A stretch of 64,000 nucleotides of DNA, from positions 186,001 through 250,000 of the forward strand of contig JAIYAE010000019.1 of NCBI GenBank assembly GCA_027489175.1. The letters are read 5' to 3'. The stretch comes from Rhodobacter sp. GTDB lineage: Bacteria > Pseudomonadota > Alphaproteobacteria > Rhodobacterales > Rhodobacteraceae. This document shows positions 15,768-24,493 of the stretch, in pieces (within the stretch, counting starts at the first letter, position 1; every line of letters begins with the position of its first letter). A program made the translations under genes and the position numbers. The notes beneath the pieces were generated by a model, which saw nothing but the letters and a program-made list of their open reading frames with translations, did not search any database and had not been told where the DNA came from.

Positions 15768-16541
15768 TCAGGCGACGGTTTTCAGGAACTGTTTCAGCCG
15801 TTCGGATTTGGGCGCGCCGAACAGCTGGTCGGGCGGGCCCTGTTCCTCGATCTGGCCATTGTGGAGGTAGATGACATGGCTCGCGACCTCGCGGGCGAAT
15901 TTCATCTCATGCGTCACAAGGATCATCGTGCGGCCTTCGTCGGCCAGGGTCTTGATGACCTGCAGCACCTCGCCCACCAGTTCGGGGTCAAGCGCAGAGG
16001 TCGGCTCGTCGAACAGCATCGCCTTCGGCTCCATGCACAAGGCGCGGGCGATCGCGGCGCGCTGCTGCTGGCCGCCGGACATGAAGGCGGGATAGGCACC
16101 CTCTTTCTCGGCCAGCCCCACGCGGGCGAGAAGTTTGCGGGCACGGGCGATGGCTTCATCCTTGGGGGTCTTCATCACGTGGACCGGCACTTCGATCAGG
16201 TTTTCCAGCACGGTCCGGTGGGTCCAGAGGTTGAAGGACTGAAACACCATGCCAAGGGACTGGCGGATGCGCTCCAACTGGCGCCGGTCCGAGGGGCTGC
16301 CATCGGGGCGCATGGCCACCGCCTCGCCCGCGATGGTGATCGCGCCCGAGGACGGCGTTTCCAGAAAGTTGATGCAGCGCAGCATGGTCGACTTGCCTGA
16401 CCCCGACCCGCCGATGATCGCGACCACATCCCCTTCTTGCGCGGTCAGGGACACGCCCTTCAGCACATGATGCGTGCCGAAACTTTTGTGCAGGTCCTGG
16501 ACCCGGATCGCTTCAGACCGACCTTGCGTGCTGTCCGCCAT
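15768..16541 (-). CDS. Polar amino-acid ABC transporter ATPase (HisP/GlnQ type)
   Basis: A 257-residue ATPase with Walker A (GGSGSGKST), signature (SGGQQQRAAIARAL), Walker B (AMLFDEPTSALDPE) and the H-loop (ILVTHEM). Sequence pattern matches the HisP/GlnQ class that energises polar amino-acid uptake. It is the first gene of the operon ATPase - binding protein - two permeases - ATP-grasp. ATG 16541 (MADSTQG) is preferred; an ATG at 16565 is an alternative, because both lack a strong SD. Confidence 0.88.
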   Translation of the reverse strand: MADSTQGRSEAIRVQDLHKSFGTHHVLKGVSLTAQEGDVVAIIGGSGSGKSTMLRCINFLETPSSGAITIAGEAVAMRPDGSPSDRRQLERIRQSLGMVFQSFNLWTHRTVLENLIEVPVHVMKTPKDEAIARARKLLARVGLAEKEGAYPAFMSGGQQQRAAIARALCMEPKAMLFDEPTSALDPELVGEVLQVIKTLADEGRTMILVTHEMKFAREVASHVIYLHNGQIEEQGPPDQLFGAPKSERLKQFLKTVA

Positions 16542-16692
16542 GTTCCCCCACTGCGTTCCTGTCATCAAACCGTTGAAATCGGCCCCGCGCAAGCCTTTCA
16601 TTCAGGGCCCGACGCGATAGCGCGCGCTTGAAGGGGCCCATGGCGTCGTCTAAGCAGGGTCACGCCGGTTTCTTGGCCATATGGGACAAACG

Positions 16693-17478
16693 ATGCGCAT
16701 TCTGATTACCAATGATGATGGCATCAACGCCCCGGGCCTTGAGGTGCTGACCGAAATCGCCACCGAAATTGCCGGGCCCGGGGGGGAAGTCTGGACCGTC
16801 GCCCCCGCGTTTGAACAATCCGGCGTCGGGCACTGCATCAGTTACACCCACCCGATGATGATCGCCGAACTGGCCCCGCGCCGCTTTGCCGCCGAAGGCA
16901 GCCCGGCTGACTGTGTGCTAGCCGCGATTTATGATGTCCTGGGCGGCCAAAAGCCCGACCTTGTGCTGTCGGGCGTGAACCGGGGCAACAACTCGGCCGA
17001 GAACGTGCTTTACTCTGGCACTATCGGCGGCGCGATGGAGGCAGCCTTGCAAGGCGTGCCCGCAATTGCGCTGTCGCAGTTCTTCGGGCCTGACAACGCG
17101 GGCCTGGCCGATCCCTTTGAAAGCGCGCGGGTGCATGGGGCGGGCGTGGTGCGCGCGCTTCTCGACAAGGGCCTCTGGGCGCAAGAGGACTACCGCGTGT
17201 TCTACAACGTCAACTTTCCGCCCCTGGCCGCAGCGGCCACGCAGGGGATGCGGGTCGCGGCCCAAGGCTTCCGCCGCGACACGGCCTTCAGCGTTGAGCC
17301 GCACCAATCGCCCTCTGGCCGCAAGTTCCTGTGGATCAAGGGGGGCCCACAGCAGACGCCCACCCTGCCCGGCACCGATGCGGCCGTGAACCTTGCGGGC
17401 TACATCTCTGTCACGCCGATGCGCGCGGACCTGACGGCGCATGACCTTCTGGCCGATCTGCAGGCGAAACTGGGATGA
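16693..17478 (+). CDS. surE: 5'/3'-nucleotidase SurE
   Basis: A 261-residue metal-dependent phosphatase that acts on nucleoside monophosphates. The signature [15 protein letters not shown] with the two metal-binding aspartates is at the N-terminus, and the SGVNRGNN motif with the metal-binding Asn follows at about residue 95. The annotated start is the ATG at 16693; four extra residues upstream (16681) are not part of the family pattern. The stop overlaps pcm by four bases, the same surE-pcm order known in many Proteobacteria. Confidence 0.95.
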   Translation: MRILITNDDGINAPGLEVLTEIATEIAGPGGEVWTVAPAFEQSGVGHCISYTHPMMIAELAPRRFAAEGSPADCVLAAIYDVLGGQKPDLVLSGVNRGNNSAENVLYSGTIGGAMEAALQGVPAIALSQFFGPDNAGLADPFESARVHGAGVVRALLDKGLWAQEDYRVFYNVNFPPLAAAATQGMRVAAQGFRRDTAFSVEPHQSPSGRKFLWIKGGPQQTPTLPGTDAAVNLAGYISVTPMRADLTAHDLLADLQAKLG

Positions 17479-18149
17479 CCGACCGGCCGGAGGATGACGG
17501 CGAAACCTCCGAAACGCGTGCGGAACGCAAGATGCGGTTCCTGTTTGCGCTGCGGTCGCGCGGGGTGACGGATGCCCGCGTGCTGACCGCGATGGAACGG
17601 GTAGACCGCGGCCTTTTTGTCCGCGGCATCTTTGCCGACCGCGCGTATGAGGACATGCCCCTGCCCATCGCCTGCGGCCAGACAATCAGCCAACCCTCGG
17701 TCGTGGGGCTGATGACGCAGGCCTTGCAAGTCAACCCGCGCGACACCGTGCTGGAAGTGGGCACAGGGTCGGGCTATCAGGCGGCGATCCTCGCGCAGCT
17801 GTGCCGGCGTGTCTACACCGTGGACCGCTACCGCCGCCTGGTGCGCGAGGCGGCCGAACTTTTTCGCCAGCTTGACCTGACCAACATCACCCTGATGACC
17901 GCCGACGGGTCCTTTGGCCTGCCCGATCAAGGGCCCTTTGACCGGATCATCGTGACCGCCGCCGCCGAAGACCCGCCGGGGCCACTCCTCGAACAGCTGA
18001 AGCCGGGCGGGATCATGGTGCTGCCGGTGGGCCAGTCCGATGCGGTGCAAAGCCTGATCAAGGTCACCCGCACCACACGCGGATTTGACTATGAAGAACT
18101 TCGCCCAGTGCGGTTTGTCCCTCTGGTCGAGGGCCTCGGGTCCGAGTAG
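17475..18149 (+). CDS. pcm: Protein-L-isoaspartate O-methyltransferase
   Basis: A 224-residue SAM-dependent methyltransferase that starts repair of isoaspartyl residues in aged proteins. The family segment [15 protein letters not shown] and the SAM-binding motif I ([14 protein letters not shown]) are clear, as is the GGIMVLPVG post-motif. The start overlaps the surE stop (ATGA). It is slightly longer at the N-terminus than the E. coli enzyme. Confidence 0.93.
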   Translation: MTDRPEDDGETSETRAERKMRFLFALRSRGVTDARVLTAMERVDRGLFVRGIFADRAYEDMPLPIACGQTISQPSVVGLMTQALQVNPRDTVLEVGTGSGYQAAILAQLCRRVYTVDRYRRLVREAAELFRQLDLTNITLMTADGSFGLPDQGPFDRIIVTAAAEDPPGPLLEQLKPGGIMVLPVGQSDAVQSLIKVTRTTRGFDYEELRPVRFVPLVEGLGSE

Positions 18150-18202
18150 GATAGCCCCCCGAACCCGGACATAACCGGGGCGGTGTGGTGCAGAGGCGTG
18201 AC

Positions 18203-19375
18203 ATGCGGACATTGGGCAGATTTCCCCGGATTGGTCTGGTACTTGGGGCAAGCGTTCTGGCGCTTTCAGCCTGCGTGCAAACCAATGCGCTGGACTGGGA
18301 CTTGCGGGCCGGTGGCGGCAACACGTCCGATGCCGCGCGGCAGGCCACGGCGGCGGTCCCCACGCCCGATGCCAACGGGATCCTGTCCTATCCGGACTAT
18401 CAGCTTGCCAAGGCCCGGCGCGGCGATACCGTCGCCGGAATGGCCGCACGGCTTGGCCTGAACCCCGAACAACTGGCCCAGACCAACGCGCTGCGCCCGA
18501 CCGACCCCTTGCGCGAGGGTGAGCTTCTGTTGCTGCCGAACCGCGTCGCCGCCGCACCGCAGCCTGCGGTGATCGCGGGCACCGGTCTGCCCGGCAGCAC
18601 GGGTGGCCGCGTCGACATTGGCGCGATTGCCACCACCGCGCTGGATGAGGTGGGCCCCTCGGCAACCTCGACCGCCTCAGCCCCGATTGCGAACCAGCCC
18701 GCGACCCACCGCGTGGCCCGTGGCGAAACCGCCTTCACCATCGCGCGGACCTACAACGTCTCGGCCAAGGCGCTGGCGGACTGGAACCAGCTTGGCGCCG
18801 ACATGGCGGTGCGCGAAGGCCAGACGCTGATCATCCCGGTCGCCACCGCCCCGGCCCCGCCGCTCGAGCCAGTGGTCACCCCGCCCGGTGCCGGGTCGCC
18901 GACGCCTGAACCCCCGTCCGCCGCAAAACCGCTGCCGGATGAAGAGCCGGTGGCCGCGGCGCAGAAGCCCAAGGAAACCCCGCCCTCGCCCGATCTCGGG
19001 GGGCAGGCGACCGGCGCTTCGGCGGCGAAATTCGTGATGCCGGTGCAAGGCAAGATCATTCGCGGCTATGACCGCAAGTCGAACCAGGGCATCGACATCG
19101 CAGCCCCGGCAGGAACCGCCGTCAAGGCCGCCGATGCGGGGACCGTTTCCGTCATCTCGGCCGATACGAATGGCAAGGGCATCGTCATCATCCGCCATGC
19201 GGGCGATCTCTTGACGGTCTATGTCGGCATCAGCGGGGCGACGGTGGCCAAGGGCGCCAAGGTCTCGCGCGGGCAGGAAATCGGCAAGGTTGCGGCGGGC
19301 GATCCCGCCTTCCTGCATTTTGAGGTGCGCAACACGTCGAAGGAAAGCTTCGATCCGGTCACCTATCTGCAATAG
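18203..19375 (+). CDS. nlpD: NlpD-like lipoprotein: two LysM domains and a degenerate M23 domain
   Basis: A 390-residue lipoprotein. The signal peptide ends in a lipobox (LSAC, Cys about 24). Two LysM domains (about 75-125 and 180-225) flank a variable linker, and an M23 peptidase fold occupies about 285-388. The zinc-ligand His of the usual H-x-G-x-D motif is replaced (NQGIDIAAPAG), and the H of the usual 'YxHL' is Gly (VYVGIS), so catalysis is unlikely. E. coli NlpD also lacks catalytic residues and activates the amidase AmiC. The order surE-pcm-nlpD supports the name. ATG 18203 has AGAGG upstream; a GTG at 18185 is an alternative. Confidence 0.85.
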   Translation: MRTLGRFPRIGLVLGASVLALSACVQTNALDWDLRAGGGNTSDAARQATAAVPTPDANGILSYPDYQLAKARRGDTVAGMAARLGLNPEQLAQTNALRPTDPLREGELLLLPNRVAAAPQPAVIAGTGLPGSTGGRVDIGAIATTALDEVGPSATSTASAPIANQPATHRVARGETAFTIARTYNVSAKALADWNQLGADMAVREGQTLIIPVATAPAPPLEPVVTPPGAGSPTPEPPSAAKPLPDEEPVAAAQKPKETPPSPDLGGQATGASAAKFVMPVQGKIIRGYDRKSNQGIDIAAPAGTAVKAADAGTVSVISADTNGKGIVIIRHAGDLLTVYVGISGATVAKGAKVSRGQEIGKVAAGDPAFLHFEVRNTSKESFDPVTYLQ

Positions 19376-19382
19376 CCCCGGG

Positions 19383-19463
19383 GCACGAATTTTCTGCGAA
19401 AATTCAGGCCTTTCCGCAGCCGAAGCCTTGCAAGGACCGCGAATTTTCGCAGAGAATTCGTGC
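19383..19463. repeat. Large inverted repeat between convergent genes
   Basis: Arms 19383-19405 and 19441-19463 are complementary at 22 of 23 positions. Each arm itself folds: GAATTTTC-tgc-GAAAATTC on the left and a near-copy on the right, so the element looks like two head-to-head copies of a small palindrome. It fills the space between nlpD and the convergent CNNM gene and could act as a bidirectional transcript end. Related hairpins are at 23853-23898 and 36894-36918. Confidence 0.75.
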
Positions 19464-19465
19464 TG

Positions 19466-20740
19466 TCACCCAGGGATGCGTGACACCAGAACCTTGTCGA
19501 TGCGGCGACCGTCAAGGTCGATCACCTCGAACCGGTGGCCTTCCACGCTGAAGACCGCGCCCAGTTCCGGGATGCGGCCCAGCTGGTGCAGGACAAGACC
19601 CGCGACGGTGTCATAATCCCCCGCGATGGCGCGGGGCAGGCCCAGCTTGTCGCAGAATTCATCCGCAGGCATCCAGCCCGCCACCAGATGGCTGCCATCC
19701 TCCCGCAGGACCATCGCGGGTTCATCCGCCTCGCTTGACGCGACGGCCCCGGTGATCGCTTCCAGCACGTCATCGGTGGTGATGATGCCTTCGAAATGGC
19801 CGTATTCGTCATAGACCAGCGCCATGTGATGTTCGGCCTTCTGCAGCACCTCCAGCACATCCAGCGCCTCGGCCCGGTCGGACACCACCGGGACCTCTTT
19901 CAGCAAGGCCTTGATATCCAGCGGTTCGCGGCGCGACACCGCCTGGAAGGCGTCCGCCAGGAGGACAATCCCCACCACAGCGCCATCGGCGTCGGCCACG
20001 GTCATCCGCGGCCTTGCGATGCGGCGGATGGCGGCCAGCGCCTCGGCCCCGGTGGCGGTCAGGGGGATCATGTCCACCTCATGCCGGGGGGTCATCAGGG
20101 CGCTGGCGGTGCGGTCCGACAGGCGCATAACGCCTGCCATCATCTCCCGCTCTTCGGTTTCCAGCACGCCGCCTTCATGGGCCTCGGCCAAAAGGACATG
20201 CACTTCTTCCTCGGTCACGCGGTTTTCACTCGCCCCGCGCTGGCCCAAAAGGAACAGCACCGTCTTGCCTGACCGGTCCAAAAGCCAGACCACCGGCGCG
20301 CCGATGACCGACAGCAGCGTCATCGCCGGAGCCATGCGGATCGCCACGGCTTCGGGGTTGCGCAACGCCAGTTGTTTGGGGACCAGTTCGCCGATGATCA
20401 GGCTGAAATAGGTGATGGCCAGCACCACCCCGCCCACGCCCAGCGTCGTCGCCCAGTCGGCATCCACCCCTTGCGCAACCAGCCAGTTTTCCAGCCGAAG
20501 GCCCAGCGTCGCGCCCGACAAGGCCCCCGACAGCACGCCCACCGCCGTGATCCCGATCTGCACCGTGGACAGGAACTTGCCGGGGTCTTCCCCCAGCCGC
20601 AGCGCCATGCGCGCGCCCCGGCTTTTGCCCTCAAGCGATTTCAGCCGCCCCGGGCGGGCGCTGACGATGGCAAGTTCAGACATGGCCAGCACGCCGTTCA
20701 GAACGATCAGCGCCAGGATGACAAGAATTTCAGTCCACAT
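19466..20740 (-). CDS. CNNM/CBS-domain membrane protein (HlyC/CorC family)
   Basis: A 424-residue protein. An N-terminal CNNM (DUF21) domain with about four membrane helices (residues 1-185; opening MWTEILVILALIVLNGVLAM) is followed by a CBS pair (about 200-330) and a CorC_HlyC C-terminal domain (about 345-424). The family is linked to magnesium or cobalt efflux, despite the 'hemolysin' label. The long frame upstream of 20740 overlaps the neighbouring ATPase gene, so ATG 20740 is used. Convergent with nlpD. Confidence 0.88.
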   Translation of the reverse strand: MWTEILVILALIVLNGVLAMSELAIVSARPGRLKSLEGKSRGARMALRLGEDPGKFLSTVQIGITAVGVLSGALSGATLGLRLENWLVAQGVDADWATTLGVGGVVLAITYFSLIIGELVPKQLALRNPEAVAIRMAPAMTLLSVIGAPVVWLLDRSGKTVLFLLGQRGASENRVTEEEVHVLLAEAHEGGVLETEEREMMAGVMRLSDRTASALMTPRHEVDMIPLTATGAEALAAIRRIARPRMTVADADGAVVGIVLLADAFQAVSRREPLDIKALLKEVPVVSDRAEALDVLEVLQKAEHHMALVYDEYGHFEGIITTDDVLEAITGAVASSEADEPAMVLREDGSHLVAGWMPADEFCDKLGLPRAIAGDYDTVAGLVLHQLGRIPELGAVFSVEGHRFEVIDLDGRRIDKVLVSRIPG

Positions 20741-20792
20741 GATGTGCGCGGAGGTAGGGCCTTGCCCCCTGCATTGCAAGCGGCGTCTGTGC

Positions 20793-21635
20793 CTATGCGC
20801 GCAATGCCACGCCTTCCCGGGCGGCAAGGTCACAGAAGAACTGCCATGCCACCCGCCCGGAACGTGAGCCGCGTGTGGCCTGCCATTCCACCGCTTCGGC
20901 TCGCAGGCGGTCTTCGGGCACCACCACCCCATGCGTGGCACAGTAGCCGCGGACCATGTCAAGGTATTCGTCCTGACTGCAGGGATGAAAGCCCAGCCAC
21001 AGGCCAAATCGGTCGGACAGCGACACCTTTTCCTCAACCGCCTCACCGGGGGTGATGGCGGTGGAACGTTCGTTGTCGATCATCTCACGCGGCATCAGAT
21101 GGCGGCGGTTGGAGGTGGCATAGAACAGCACATTCTCCGGCCGCCCCTCGATCCCGCCATCCAGCACGGCCTTGAGGGATTTGTAGTGCTGGTCATCGTG
21201 GCTGAAACTCAGGTCATCACAGAACAGGATGAACCGGTGCGGCGCCACCCGCAGATGCGCCAGCAGGCGCTGAACCGAGGGCAGGTCTTCACGGCTCAGC
21301 TCCACGATCTTGAGTGCCAGCCCTTCGGCCCGGACGGCGGCATGCACGGCCTTGACCAGGCTGGACTTCCCCATCCCCCGCGCGCCCCAGAGAAGCGCGT
21401 TGTTCGCAGGCAGTCCCCGGGCGAAGTGCCGGGTGTTTTCCAAAAGCGTATCCCGCGACCGGTTCACTCCGATCAACAACCCGATGTCGACCCGCGACAC
21501 CTTGGTCACCGGCTCCAGCCGGTCGGGTGCCGTGTGCCAGGCAAAGGCATCGGCGGCGGCAAAGTCGGGCGCAGGCATCGGTGCCGGGGCCAAACGCTCC
21601 AACGCCGCCGCGATCCGCTCAAGGGGATCGGTCAC
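20793..21635 (-). CDS. DUF815-family AAA ATPase
   Basis: A 280-residue P-loop ATPase of the DUF815 family (related to YjeK-neighbour and DnaC-like AAA proteins). Walker A is GARGMGKSSLVK, Walker B FILFCDDLSF, and a sensor-type segment VLFYATSNRRHLMPR follows. The function of the family is not settled. The start overlaps the tatC stop by four bases (ATGA), so it is co-transcribed with tatABC. Confidence 0.85.
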   Translation of the reverse strand: MTDPLERIAAALERLAPAPMPAPDFAAADAFAWHTAPDRLEPVTKVSRVDIGLLIGVNRSRDTLLENTRHFARGLPANNALLWGARGMGKSSLVKAVHAAVRAEGLALKIVELSREDLPSVQRLLAHLRVAPHRFILFCDDLSFSHDDQHYKSLKAVLDGGIEGRPENVLFYATSNRRHLMPREMIDNERSTAITPGEAVEEKVSLSDRFGLWLGFHPCSQDEYLDMVRGYCATHGVVVPEDRLRAEAVEWQATRGSRSGRVAWQFFCDLAAREGVALRA

Positions 21636-22513
21636 TCGTCCGGCTCCGGCTCCACCCAGGTGCCATCGGCCTTGGCCTCGGCCTCACGCCGCTTCTCAAT
21701 CCGGCGGATCAGGAAGATCGAGACTTCGTAAAGTGGGTAGACTGCGAAGAACAGGATCAGCTGGCTCATCACGTCAGGCGGGGTAACGATGGCCGCAACG
21801 ATCAGGATGATGACGATGGCATAGCGGCGCATGCCCGCAAGACCTGCCGAGGTGGCCAGTCCCGCCTTGCCCATCAGCGTCAAGAGGACCGGCAGCTGAA
21901 AGCACAGCCCGAAGGCGATGATCAGTTTCAGACTGATGTCGAGGGTTTCATTGACCTTGCCCTGAAACACGATGTCGATGCCGGTGTCGGCCACTGGCAC
22001 AGCCGGGTCAAGGATCGGCGCGTCGGACAAGCTGGGCAACAGGGCTGCGATCACCGAATAGGTATCGGCAAAGCCCAGAAAGAAGCCCATCGCAAGCGGC
22101 GTCACGACGTAATGCGAAAAGGTGGCCCCGATGAAGAACAGGATCGGCGAGGCAAGGAGAAACGGCAGGAATGCCTGCTTTTCGCTGCGGTAAAGCCCAG
22201 GCGCCACAAAGCGCCACAGCTGATAGGCAATGACCGGAAAGCTGACCATCAACCCGGCCACAACCGAAATCTGGACCAGGGTGAAGAAATATTCCTGCGG
22301 TGCGGTGTATTGCATCACCGGGTTCGGGTCGCCCAGCGCCCGCATCGCCTGCTCGATCGGCTCAAGCAGGAAATCAAGGATCGGCTCGGCCACGACGAAG
22401 CACAGGATCATCGCGATCAGGAAGGCGGTGACCGACCAGATGAGGCGATTGCGCAGCTCGATCAGGTGTTCAACCAAGGGCGCGGCGCTGTCGTCGATAT
22501 TGTCCGCCTTCAT
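21632..22513 (-). CDS. tatC: Twin-arginine translocase subunit TatC
   Basis: A 293-residue inner-membrane protein with six predicted helices and the N-terminal signature PLVEHLIELRNRLIWS, which holds the conserved Glu and Arg that recognise the twin-arginine signal. It forms the receptor complex with TatB. It overlaps tatB upstream and the DUF815 gene downstream, both by four bases. The C-terminus carries a charged tail. Confidence 0.95.
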   Translation of the reverse strand: MKADNIDDSAAPLVEHLIELRNRLIWSVTAFLIAMILCFVVAEPILDFLLEPIEQAMRALGDPNPVMQYTAPQEYFFTLVQISVVAGLMVSFPVIAYQLWRFVAPGLYRSEKQAFLPFLLASPILFFIGATFSHYVVTPLAMGFFLGFADTYSVIAALLPSLSDAPILDPAVPVADTGIDIVFQGKVNETLDISLKLIIAFGLCFQLPVLLTLMGKAGLATSAGLAGMRRYAIVIILIVAAIVTPPDVMSQLILFFAVYPLYEVSIFLIRRIEKRREAEAKADGTWVEPEPDE

Positions 22514-23082
22514 GCGGGGTCTCCCGGTTCGGCTTTCTTGCGCACCCGGCCACCGCGCTTAACGGCGGGGGCTTCCGGGGTCGCGGCGGGTGCGGCTGCC
22601 ACAGGTGCGGCCTTCGCTTCACGCAGCTTGGTCACCGCGTCGGCCGAGGCTGCCTTCTTGGCGGCAACCTTTTCGGCAAGCGCAGCGGTGGCAGGCCCCG
22701 GGGCCGCCGCAGGGGCCGCCACGACCGGTGCGGTGGTGGGCATTGGCGGCATCGGCGGCGGGGTCAGCGGGGCCGCGGGCTTGGCGCCTGCCGCAACCGC
22801 CGGCTTCATCGGGTCCCATTTCTCGAACTTGTCGGCGGCGTTGCGCACCGCGTCCAGGCCCATCGACTTGGGGTTGGAGATCTTGCGTAGATCATCCGCC
22901 ACGTCCTTGACGCCCGACTCCTTCGCCGCTTGTTCCATCGCCCGCGAAAAGTCGCGCCCCATGGCGCGCACCTTGGCCATGAAGCGGCCAATCTCGCGGA
23001 ACATGCCGGGCAGGTCCTTGGGGCCGATGAAAATCAGCGCCACGATGCCCACGACCAGAAGTTCGGACCAGCTCAGTTCCAT
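22510..23082 (-). CDS. tatB: Twin-arginine translocase subunit TatB
   Basis: A 190-residue protein: an N-terminal membrane helix with the essential ELLVVGIVALIFIGPKDLP pattern (conserved Glu8-type and Gly-Pro hinge), an amphipathic helix, and a long Ala/Pro/Lys-rich tail typical of alphaproteobacterial TatB. Partner of TatC in the substrate receptor. It overlaps tatC by four bases and starts 29 bases after tatA. Confidence 0.93.
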   Translation of the reverse strand: MELSWSELLVVGIVALIFIGPKDLPGMFREIGRFMAKVRAMGRDFSRAMEQAAKESGVKDVADDLRKISNPKSMGLDAVRNAADKFEKWDPMKPAVAAGAKPAAPLTPPPMPPMPTTAPVVAAPAAAPGPATAALAEKVAAKKAASADAVTKLREAKAAPVAAAPAATPEAPAVKRGGRVRKKAEPGDPA

Positions 23083-23111
23083 CTTGCGTCCTCTAGGCGC
23101 GCGTCAGCCGC

Positions 23112-23324
23112 CTAGACCTTGTCTTTCTCGGCGGGCGTCACGTCCTTGGCGGTTTCCGCCTTGGCAGCGTCAAGCTCGGCGGTGCCTTCGCTCACGCCCT
23201 TCTTGAAGGCAGTGATGCCCTTGCCGACTTCGCCCATCAGGGTGCTGACCTTGCCCCGGCCAAAGAGGACCAGAACCACGACGGCAATCAGGAGGAGGCC
23301 GGGCAGACCGATATTGTTGAACAT
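23112..23324 (-). CDS. tatA: Twin-arginine translocase subunit TatA
   Basis: A 70-residue protein with the TatA pattern: a short membrane helix ([20 protein letters not shown]), the FGRGK hinge and an amphipathic helix ([19 protein letters not shown]), then an acidic/basic tail. It forms the pore-like assembly of the Tat system. First gene of tatA-tatB-tatC-DUF815. Confidence 0.95.
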   Translation of the reverse strand: MFNNIGLPGLLLIAVVVLVLFGRGKVSTLMGEVGKGITAFKKGVSEGTAELDAAKAETAKDVTPAEKDKV

Positions 23325-23433
23325 GGAAACTCTCCATTCCGCAGCCCCTCAAGCGGGGCGGTTGCTTGCATTGTCCCCAGATACGACCTTGTGCCACAGC
23401 TTTCCAAGGGTGAAGCGGGTTGCGCGATGCATT

Positions 23434-23457
23434 CTACTGACAGTATTTTGTCAGTAG
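23434..23457. promoter_or_regulatory. Palindromic operator candidate upstream of the short YafY-like regulator
   Basis: CTACTGACA / TGTCAGTAG, perfect 9-bp arms around six bases, 30 bases before the regulator start at 23488 and in the divergent region with tatA. The same core CTGACA-N6-TGTCAG recurs at 23928-23945, upstream of the next gene. A shared site at two adjacent promoters suggests autoregulation and control of the downstream gene (inference). Confidence 0.7.
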
Positions 23458-23487
23458 GGCACTGACGCCCGGTTCCGGAAGGCCCCG

Positions 23488-23841
23488 ATGAAACGCGACG
23501 CGCGGCTTTATGATATCGTCCAGGCCTTGCGGGATGGCCGGCTGCACACGGCGGCGGAACTGGCGCGGGCGATGGGGGTTTCAACCCGCACCATCTGGCG
23601 CGACATGGAGATGCTGGCGGCCACCGGCATCCCGGTGACGGGGGAACGGGGCTTGGGCTACATCCTCCGCTCACCCTTGATGCTGCCGCCCACGATGCTG
23701 ACCCCGGAAGAGCTTGAGGCGCTGGTCGAAGGCCTGCGCCACGTGGGTCAGGAGGGGAACCCAAGGGCAAGGGCAGCGAAAAGCCTGCTCTACAAGGTGG
23801 CAACCCTGCTCCCGCAGTCTGGGGTCGAGGCGGACGGCTGA
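23488..23841 (+). CDS. Short YafY-like HTH regulator lacking a WYL domain
   Basis: A 117-residue DeoR/YafY-type winged-helix protein. The HTH (LYDIVQALRDGRLHTAAELA ... VSTRTIWRDMEML) is close to that of the full-length regulator at 24494. It ends after the linker helix (LTPEELEALVEGLRHVG) and so lacks the WYL ligand-binding domain that usually follows. It may be a natural short form or the remnant of a truncated regulator; the clean TGA and the intact operator pair argue that it still works as a DNA-binding protein. Confidence 0.75.
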   Translation: MKRDARLYDIVQALRDGRLHTAAELARAMGVSTRTIWRDMEMLAATGIPVTGERGLGYILRSPLMLPPTMLTPEELEALVEGLRHVGQEGNPRARAAKSLLYKVATLLPQSGVEADG

Positions 23842-23852
23842 TCCCCGGGCCC

Positions 23853-23898
23853 AAATTCCTTGAGGAAGGAATTTGACGATTTCTTCCTCAAGAAATTT
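23853..23898. repeat. Head-to-head palindromic repeat after the short regulator
   Basis: AAATTCCTT-gagg-AAGGAATTT (23853-23874) is a perfect hairpin. A second, degenerate inverted copy follows at 23879-23898. The doubled-palindrome arrangement resembles that at 19383-19463. No T run follows. It lies between the regulator stop and the second operator. Confidence 0.65.
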
Positions 23899-23927
23899 GC
23901 GGCCCTGACACCCGAACGCGATCATTG

Positions 23928-23945
23928 CTGACAGGGTGTTGTCAG
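23928..23945. promoter_or_regulatory. Second copy of the CTGACA-N6-TGTCAG operator candidate
   Basis: CTGACA-gggtgt-TGTCAG, the same arms and spacing as the core of the site at 23434-23457, 45 bases before the small secreted protein gene. It is the likely target of the YafY-like regulator encoded just upstream. Confidence 0.7.
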
Positions 23946-23990
23946 TTGGCCCCTGCCAGAAAAGCCCCATCGCAACCGATGGAGAAACCC

Positions 23991-24371
23991 ATGCGCCTTC
24001 TGCCCGCCCTCAGCCTGATGATCCTCATGGCCCCCACCGACGCCGCCCGCGCCGACGGGGCTGCCGCAGAGGAACCGGTGATGGAAATCGTCAGCTTCCG
24101 CCTGATCTCCGGCACCACCGACGCGGCCTTTCTTGCGGCCGCTGCAGCCACCGCCGCGCCATTGCAGGCCCAGCCCGGCTTTCAGAACCGCCACCTCACC
24201 CGTGCCAAGGATGGCAGCTGGACCGACCACGTCCGCTGGTCCTCCATGGCCGCCGCGATGGCGGGCGCGGATGCGATGATGGCAGAGCCCGCTTTCGGCC
24301 CGTTCATGGCACTGATCGATGGCTCGACGGTCACCATGCGCCACGACACCATCGCCTTCGCAATGGACTGA
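23991..24371 (+). CDS. Small secreted protein, ABM/dimeric alpha-beta barrel-like
   Basis: A 126-residue protein with a signal peptide (MRLLPALSLMILMAPTDAAR). The mature part (PVMEIVSFRLISGTTDAAF, then QPGFQNRHLTRAKDGSWTDH) resembles antibiotic-biosynthesis-monooxygenase-like dimeric barrels, often found next to YafY-type regulators; a periplasmic location is unusual for such a domain. ATG 23991 with GGAGAA upstream is preferred over ATG 23979. Function unknown. Confidence 0.6.
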   Translation: MRLLPALSLMILMAPTDAARADGAAAEEPVMEIVSFRLISGTTDAAFLAAAAATAAPLQAQPGFQNRHLTRAKDGSWTDHVRWSSMAAAMAGADAMMAEPAFGPFMALIDGSTVTMRHDTIAFAMD

Positions 24372-24391
24372 TCCAAGCCGGGCATCCAGCC

Positions 24392-24420
24392 GCTCCCCTT
24401 CCCCTCTTGGGGAGGGGAGC
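24392..24420. repeat. GC-rich hairpin between the ABM-like gene and the WYL regulator
   Basis: GCTCCCCTTCCCC (24392-24404) pairs with GGGGAGGGGAGC (24409-24420) around a TCTT loop with one bulge. No T run follows. It resembles the CCCTTCCCC hairpin at 14791-14813 and may be another copy of a scattered intergenic stem-loop. Confidence 0.6.
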
Positions 24421-24493
24421 GCATAGGGGGGCAACCGTTAGCCACCCGACTTTCCCCTTGCAGCCCCGCGCACCCTAACCCAACCCTTGCCCC

